Assembly: GCF_910592395.1 (NCBI RefSeq)
Contig: NC_088314.1
Span: 18,325,998 to 18,389,997 of the forward strand
DNA from: Lineus longissimus
Taxonomy: Eukaryota > Nemertea > Pilidiophora > Heteronemertea > Lineidae
Length of the DNA: 64,000 nt
Reading direction: 5' to 3'
Below the pieces are notes generated by a model. It did not search any database and was not told the DNA's origin. It saw only the letters and a program-made list of their open reading frames with translations. The position numbers and the translations under genes were made by a program. Positions 51,701-60,700 of the stretch are shown in pieces (the first letter of the stretch is position 1; each line of letters starts with the position of its first letter).

Positions 51701-54700
51701 AGTGACAACAGTATTGGTCCATTCAAGGATATCTGGGCCAAGGGTATCAAACCCACAGGTAGAATTCTCATCAAACTACCCAAACCGGTAAGAAAATTGG
51801 CTAGGGAGTGGGATAGAATTCGGAAATTCAAGGGTGTCCTCTACCGTCAGAGGAAAGAGAAAGGTGAGATAATGCAACAACTAATACTACCAGAGTGTCT
51901 CAGGGACAAAGTATTCACGATGTTGCATAATGACTCAGGACACCAAGGGACTGAACGGACAACTTACTTGGTAAGATCACGATTTTTCTGGCCTGGTTTA
52001 GCTAATGATATCGCTGAGAGATGCAAATCTTGTCAGCGCTGTATTATCTGCAAGGCCCAGCAGAAGGTAAAACCTGCCATGGGACATTTGCTAGCTAAAA
52101 AGCCGTTGGAAGTCTTGGCAATAGACTTCACCTTTTTAGAGCCAGCCACAGATGGGCGGGAAAATGTCCTTGTGATGACAGATGTGTTCACCAAATGGAC
52201 ACAGGCAATTCCAACGCGGGACCAGACAGCCAAAACAGTCGCTAAGGTATTGGTTAATGATTGGTTCTTGAAGTACGGTGTCCCCAGGCGGATACACAGC
52301 GATCAAGGTAGGTGCTTTGAGTCTAAGGTCATCCAACAGTTATGCCAGCTGTATGGCATAACTAAGAGCAAAACTACCCCATATCATCCCGAGGGTAATT
52401 CTCAGGCAGAAAGATTCAACCGGACTATGCATGATCTTCTAAGGTCATTACCTGCTGAGAAGAAGAGACGATGGCCTCAGCACCTCCCTGAGTTAGTATT
52501 TGCATACAATGCGGCACCACATCAATCTACCGGGTACAGCCCATATTTTCTGTTCTTTGGTCATGATCCTCGCTTGCCCATTGATCAGTTACTCCCCTCG
52601 GTTGAGGACACTGATCATCAGGTGGATTATGATGAATGGATCACCCTCCATCATACTCGTATGAAGGAAGCCCAGGTATTGGCTAGGACTCGGTTGGAAA
52701 AGGAAGCACTTAAGCGAGAGCGCCTCCGTCCTGTGAAGGAGGACAAACTAGAGGTAGGTTCCAGAGTCTTCTTAAAGAACTTAGGTGTCCGTGGACGCAA
52801 TAAAATGCAAGACCGATGGAATAGTGTTCCATATCAGGTAATAGGTAAACCGGATCCAAACAATGAGGTTTACAGCGTTGAACCCCTCGATGGTTCTGGC
52901 CCAGCCAAAACAATGAATAGGGTTAACTTGCTTAGATCTGACAGGTTAGTAGTCCAAGAGTTGCCCGAACAGCCTGATGAAGAGCAGGCCACTGACAGGC
53001 CTGACCCAATTATGACCAGGTCTCGTGCCGAGGCACGCGACAATCAGGTCACTGAAAGTGACAGGTCGGAATCAGACTCTGAGGATGATGACATAGTTGT
53101 ATGGGAGGAGCCCGGGGAAGTATTAGAAGCTCCACCTCAGGTGGAAATTAATATTCCAGTTCCAGCTCCAACCCCAAGACGGTCAGGCAGAGCAACTGCA
53201 GGTAGGCACCGTAATATGCATCATTTACCTAAGTCAAGTGTCCACACAACAGTGCGGGAAATGACTGAAATCAACTCTGATTCAGGTACAAGTATGAGTG
53301 AGCAAACTATAGCGGACTTTGCCAAGGCACAGCTTATGCTGGCCAAGTTGTTATTAAGGAATTCAGTTCTTTAATATTTAGCAGTTGTTGTTGTTGTGGG
53401 CAACAACAAAGTCAGTTGGGTGGTATGTGACGGGGCACAATTAACAGTGTCCATTATCATCCGACATTTATGTTCAAATCATATCATCTTATATATAGTT
53501 AGTTTTATACCAGTTAAATGAGACTTCATTTAACTCAATGTCATATAGTATACTTAGGTTAGTTAGTTCACTTTTTACCATAACGTGTCAGGATGTTGTT
53601 CTCACTAACAACCATCCCAACAGGACACAAGGTATAAGGAAGCTATCATATATTCTAAAACTTCTAAGAAACTCCGGATTGGTACCAGTCGGTGACAGGT
53701 TTGGAGTGGTGCGTGGGCGTTTTAAGCCTATGAGATGATCAGCAAGAGGGAGAGTCTGGCACAGGAAGTTAACTTTTCCTGTCTCTGCCAGTTACAGTTT
53801 CTGGGAAATTGTGGAGTCATTCTCACATGGTCCTAAGATATTTAGTTGGGGAACAAGGGCCAAACATCACTTGCGTCTTGATCTCTTGCGAGGCAAGACC
53901 GTTGTTTAAAGAGAACTCATCATTAGATTAGATCCAATTTATGGAATTTGGTGAGATCATTCAGGAGATTCCAGTATGCTCTTATGTAGACCAGGAGCGA
54001 GAGAAAGATTGGTTCAGGAGAATTTACATGTCATTGTAAAGGTAGGTGAATTGAGTTACTTCATCTTAATTCCGATTTGTTCTATTATATTATGTCTTTC
54101 AGTGCTTTGCCCAAGTATGGTCAAGATCGCCAGGCCCCATATCTCACTGCAACTCTCTTAAATTCACTCCATTTCTGATGCACCTGTTTTTATTTTACAA
54201 TTGCTTAAAGGCGTAAATTTCATTACCGTATGAGTGTGACGGCATGGTGCTATGAAAATGATCCAAGATCACTGAATAGGATTTAAGTTGTGATTTCTTG
54301 TGACCCTTTCATTGATGATAATTGCTCTCAGAGGCATGCATGTTCACACATTTTACTGTCGAGGGAGAGCTTGTTTATCAGATGTTTCGGGAAGAAATGA
54401 GATAACTTTATTGTGTATTTTATCTATGAGCTAATTCACGTTAGTAAGATAAATATGTAACATTTAGGACTTAATGACTTGAAGCCAGTTTGGTTATCAA
54501 AGTAGTGATATTCCGTTGGTTATCTTTTTGTAGGAATAGAGGACCGCGTGATTGGTCAAAGGAAATAGACTGTGGAAAGGAGTATCCCACGTCTATGGTG
54601 AGTTTATTTCAGGAATTGTTCACACAATCTGAATATGGGCTCATTATCTTACAAACTGATATTTGAGATGGCTTAGTATTAATTTCTAGGAAAGTTATGA

Positions 54701-57700
54701 TTGTAATAATGATGTGATTATTATGATTTAAAGGTACTAAATGATTCGTGATTTGGATGCATTGATTCATGAGCCCATGAGGAAACTATGTTTAAGCATT
54801 GTTTAAGTCTTGTCTTGTGTTTAGATCAATAACTGATTGGAAGTGGAATTGACATTAATTATGAATTAATATCAATGTTCAGTATGTTCTAAGGTTATTT
54901 GTGCTGTGTAACTTTGACAGTGTTGAGTCACCAAGTAATTGATTTGAGATAGTTAGGTAGTAGAGTTTGCATAAGGTCTTAATTTTAATGTTTTACTCAC
55001 AATCTGTGTTTTGTATTACAGGGATCGTAAGGTGACCTGTCATTGCCCTTTTTCTTTCTTCTTTGTTTTTGTTCGGTTCTTTTGGTTGCGTGTGTAAACG
55101 TGTATATAACATGCTCCAGAATATGCTAGTTGAATAAATATACCATATCCGGAAAGAATCTAGCCTTACTTTAATTCTGCTTGGCTATATTGGACTTTGG
55201 CAATTCTTGCATGCTGTTTCCATGATCCTCTGTCTATGTGGCAAACTGCTCCGGCGATGAAAAAGCAAATTATCTCTTTTTCTTCAGAAAGTGTGTATTG
55301 TCATGAATGTGAACTTCCTTTGCTGACTACAGACAGTGTTCCCCAAAAGGCTATTTGTCAGGGTGGCCCACCCTACCTTCTTGGCAGCTTACCACCCTAC
55401 CTTGGAAGAGCCACCCTACCTTGCTCTAGAACTTTGTAGAGGGTTCCTGTAGGGCCACCCTACCTTGGAAGAGCCACCCTACCTTGCTCTAGAACTTTGT
55501 AGAGGGTTCCTGTAGGGCCACCCTACCTTGGAAGAGCCACCCTACCTTGCTCTAGAACTTTGTAGAGGGTTCCTGTATGGCCACCCTACCTCAAATTGCT
55601 GGCCACCCTACCTTGTGTTGCACACTGGTAAAACGTCATGAAAATCAAGAGTATCGCTCTACCTTGAGAAAACCCTGTGGAGAACACTGTGCAGACATTT
55701 AGAGGCCTCTAGTTTCTAATAAAAATATTTTCAAATCTCGATTAGCTTAATATCTTTAAAGTGATACATCAGTGTTACCATAGGATGGGGTGACATTGGC
55801 CCAAAGTGGGGTGATGCATTCAGCGTTACCGTAGGATGGGGTGACATTGGCCCAAAGTGGGGTGATGCATTCAGCGTTACCGTAGAATGGGGTGACATTG
55901 GCCCAAAGTGGGGTGATGCATTCAGCGTTACCGTAGGATGGGGTGACATTGGCCCAAAGTGGGGTGATGCATTCAGCGTTACCGTAGGATGGGGTGACAT
56001 TGGCCCAAAGTGGGGTGATGCATTCAGCGTTACCGTAGAATGGGGTGACATTGGCCCAAAGTGGGGTGATGCATTCAGCGTTACCGTAGGATGGGGTGAC
56101 ATTGGCCCAAAGTGGGGTGATGCATTCAGCGTTACCGTAGGATGGGGTGACATTGGCCCAAAGTGGGGTGATGCATTCAGCGTTACCGTAGAATGGGGCG
56201 ACATTGGCCAAAAGTGGGGTGAAGATATTTTCTAATATATTTTCCACCCTACATCTTCTATATCAACTGAAAAACTGTGCAAAGATATCTTAAAAGAGAA
56301 CTGAATAGGCTAAACAGTTATCAAAGTTCAGCCCAAAACAGATTTTGGGAGTTGGGTCAATTCTCCCCAGGGCCAGGGACCAATTTCACACCAGGGGTCA
56401 GTTTCACCCCAGGGGCCAATGTCACCCAAGGGGTCAATTTCACCCCAGGGGCCAATGTCACCCCACTTTACAACAATTCATGTAATTTTCAATATCAAAT
56501 CTTGTTTTTTTTCAGGCCTTAGGGTTTTCCTTATCTGGTTGATTTGCTTATCTGTTACTATCTACCTAATTGAGACATTCTACTTTGGAACTAAAGAGAA
56601 GGAGAGACTGCCGAGTTCAGTCCCTGTGGCTGATAGAAGTGATGCAGGGGTTCTTCAAGGTAGGGCAATGTTCATTAATTGACATAAAGTTGAGTGATAT
56701 ATTTAACTTCTTCTTCTTCAAGCTGAAATACATGTAGCCTGGGAAACTATGGCACCCATTTCAAACGCGTTATGTGCCGTCGCCACAATTCTCGCGACTT
56801 GCCATTAGAGGGTTAATGATTGTTATGTTTCTGTTTCCAAGGTGAAAGTGCCGATGAACCGAGTGAAGGGCTGCACGGACTGCCCCGCCGGATGAAGGAG
56901 GAGGCTCTCTCTAATCAGGACAATAAGAAACGCGGACGTCCACGCGAGGTGAAATACCCCAAAATAGTTGATACAGGTAACAATGGTTTCATATCTTCTC
57001 CTTAGCTTTTGATTTTCTTTAATGGCTATTGACAGAACCAGGCGGCCATCTTGAAATTTGAACAAAGTCCTATTACTCCGAAACTAATCATCGGATTGCA
57101 ACCAAACTTAATGTGATTATGTATCTATGTACTCTTATCAATATCCCTAATTTTCAGTCAAATCCCATGACAAATATGGCCGCCAGGCCGCCATCTTGGA
57201 AATCCAACGAAGTCCTATTACTCCTAAACTGTTGAACAGATGTCAACCAATTTCCATGTGACATGTACACTCTCAATAACCCTGAAATTCAGTCAACTTT
57301 ATAACCAAAATGCTATACTTAGATGGTACTGGTAATTTTCTTTTTGCCATTAAGCTGAGAAGAATAATATTATTCAATTCAATTGGTGAAACTAGCCAGA
57401 AACTGTTCTCCCAATATCCACTGCAAATGACATACATTACATTACCCGAGGTGAGCACATGGTCCCTGGACCATTTCATGTATTTGTCACGAAAACAATA
57501 TTCCCTCTCAATCAACTAGACTTTGATGTTTTCACCCCAAATCTTGATTCAGCACTCAGATTGACATTGTCTTCCATGTCATGAAGAACATTTTCAAAAA
57601 TGTTGATATTTTGAGAACATGTCCAAGTTGTCATTTCGTGATATTTAGAAGAATAAATGGTTAATTAGCATTGATATCGATATTTCGCTTTAGCATCAAT

Positions 57701-60700
57701 CAGATTATTAGCTCACCTCTGGGGAACTTATATGATACCGTGGCATCCGTCATCGTCGTCCGTCGTCGTCTGTTAGCATTCAAGTTCTAAATCAGACTGA
57801 TGGTGCCTATGGTCAACCCTTGAGTTTCTTTCAATGCTGCTTACTCTTTCAGGCTTCAAATGTAACTTGAATAGGGCCTGTTCTCACGGGAAGTATCCAT
57901 ATGCCGTGGTGTCGGGTTTTGGTATAGACTTTGGACCGATAATCTGCTTCAATGGAAAATAGTAAGTAAAGAATTATGCACCGCTCAATGTGAACCCAGT
58001 ACCCCCCATTCACATTGATTCAGCGTTCGACACCTGAATTAATTTTGTTTGTATTTCAATTTCAATTTCAGTTACGTTAGTCATGAGAAGAAGAACTGGG
58101 AACGAGGTTTAAATATGGTCATCGTTGATGGTGAGTCCACCTTTACACCTTGTCATTTTTTGCTAGTTTATTTTGCGGACATTTTGTCAAGGCAAGCTGT
58201 TGAAGTTATTTTCAATTTGAGTCGCCAGAAATGGAAGTATGTTACCAGGAAATGACATCTCTTGAGACATTATTTTATGGGATTTGCCAGCAGAGTTATG
58301 CATTTTGAGCGGCGAAAAATACTTCAGGGGGGGGGGTCAGCTATCCCTAAAAACAAAACCAAAAGAATAGAGGAGGTGTCCGCTAAGAATGGTTCCACTG
58401 TTGTTGATCTTTAGGATGTTCTATTGGGAGCTCTTTCTCTTTGAGGTTTTTCAGACCGGCAATTTATCTATTTTCAGACGTCACCAAGAAGGTGACAGAA
58501 ATCAAACATTTTGATACATATCTCGACGGTAAGTAGGAAGTTGCGTCGTCACTGTCGCCCCACCCTGCCCTTGCCTTCATTGTCATAATCGTCACGGCTT
58601 CATGATCCAAATTGCGACCTTGCCTCTTGGTTTACAGCAATTTGAATGTCAGCTGTTTGTGGTGCCTGGATGATTTTTTAGCTCGGCTGACAAAGTCAGC
58701 GAAGCTGGTCATATTACTAAGGGAATGGTGTCCGTCCTTCCTGCCATCCATCCATGTCAATTTTGGGCATTTTGTAACCGTAAGACCTAGGCACTTTGTT
58801 GACGCTGCTAAATTAGGAGTAGCCCAAGGGGAACTCAGAAACCAAAAATCAGCGCGATCCGACCTACATTCGGCGAATGAGGTCATCGGGAAGTTTAAAC
58901 TTCTTTCCTTTATACCTCGGTCCGCAGAGGAAATATTGTTTTCAAATCTGGCCGAATATTTTTTAATAATTTTTCATTTTGACTTGTTGTGATTTATTAT
59001 TTGGTGAATGTTTGTTCAAGTTTGAGATGATAGATAAGTTTGTTGACAGCTCGGTTAACTTGCTCTTCAGATGTTTTTCACTGAGAGTGACCTGATCACA
59101 CAGTGTTTATTAGGCCATGGGAATTATTAATCCTGTTTACCGTCCACCTCCCGCATGGGTTCTGAGCGAACATGAAATATTTTCATTATTTTAAAAAAAA
59201 TCTATTTATTTTATTGTTGCCATCATTTTTTTATTGAAATAATCTTTCCAGTGGTTCATCTTTACCTTAAATGATTGAAAAACACAGTAAAAACTTGGCA
59301 GGGTAGGCTCTTCATCATAATAATGACATTTTTTCAATGCCTCATGTTGATGACCGACCTGATTTCCATTTTTTTGGAACTTGCTGAATCGCGTGTTTTG
59401 ACCAGTAAATCAGACTGTAAACCGATAATGAATAATGAAAAATGAAAAAAAGCCTCATCATCTTTTTAAATCACTCAGACGGTAAACAGGATTAATCATT
59501 CCTATGGCCTTACTGCTGTGAAAGTGGTCACACATGATTTCACCACCCAACGGTTTTGCTATTTTCGGTAATTCATTCTTCGTTCTTCCAGATGCTAGTA
59601 TGGTGCGCTATCTGAAGCTGGTTATTCCCGACAATCACATAATCCTGGTGGCGAGTTCAGACGAAATGACCTACAAGTAAGTGACCAAGATCAGGGTTAG
59701 CCATTTCACTTCGAGGGACTGGATTATTGCATTATTGCTGCAAATGTCACCGTAAAAAGACGAAGTCAACTATATAGGAACTCAAAATTGTTGGGGGGAG
59801 GGGTACAGGTTAACATTGACAGCTGCATTGCCCATATTCATCATCATCATCATCATCATCATTACCGGCATTGTAACCTATTGGATTTTTGCCGGAGGTA
59901 TGGAGTCCACTATAGGCTTCTGTCCACCTGTGTGGGATCTTTTACTTGCCCTGGCATAGACACTCAGGTACAAGGGACCACGGCTTTTAGTAGACCCTCG
60001 ACTATTTATTGCTTCCTCATTTCAGTTTACATGAAGACGCAAAAGGTTGGTTGATGAAGTACGGCAGTCAGGCGATCACCGGGGCGAAATTCCGCGATAA
60101 CTTTGTGATGATTGGACAGCGGGGTCTGACCCCGGGTGCAGCGGTTGAGCAACTTATTCACAGGAACGTGGAAGAGGAGTTTGCGCAGGTCGCTGAAATA
60201 AAAGGCTGCCTATCTGTCCCGAGTAAGTACAGTAGTGAGACCTCCTTTAGACACCTCTGTATTGAGGACCCCCTCTCTATCGAGGACACTGCATTTGATC
60301 CCAATGTCGTCGTTTCCATTGCATTTGACCTCTGTAATCAGGACATTTCCCATTTTAAAACTGAGATAATCTCCAGCAGATATGGGGTTTTGACTGCCCA
60401 TGGGCCATGCGCCTTTAACAGAAAATAAAATATCACCCTTTTTTCATATTGAGGAAATATATTCGTGATTGGACCCGCTATCCAAAGCATTAAATTGGTG
60501 CGGCCTAAAGGACGCTGTTCAAAACCTGATTTGTATCTTTTGTCTTTCTAGTGGGACCCCTCACTAGGATCGAGATCAGTAAACCGCAGATTGGTGACAA
60601 ATCCTCCATGGAGCCTGGCTGGGAGTTACCAAACTGCGGCCTGGAGCATCCGTGTGGTCCGAACACTTTCCCGGTTCACATCTTCACCGCAAAAGGAAGG

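Larger units (their letters stand above)
45803..55189 (+). mobile_element. Complete Ty3/gypsy LTR retrotransposon, target duplication TTGG
   Basis: Flanked by TTGG at 45799-45802 and 55190-55193. Order: 5' LTR 45803-47566, primer binding site near 47569, leader, gag 48072-49103, pol by frameshift to 53374, 3' LTR 53426-55189. Protease, RT, RNase H, integrase order in pol places it in Ty3/gypsy. No env-like ORF lies between pol and the 3' LTR. Both ORFs are intact and the LTRs have equal length with no difference I could see, so the insertion is recent and may still be active. Same strand as the host gene, whose first coding intron it occupies. Confidence 0.95.

Noticed and set aside
53375-53425. 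An env gene that would make the element a retrovirus
   Set aside because: Only 51 bp separate pol from the 3' LTR, and there is no third ORF.
55731-56247. Minus-strand ORFs with SPHFGPM repeats
   Set aside because: 51-bp satellite; open in two frames; inside the ILEI-gene intron on the opposite strand.
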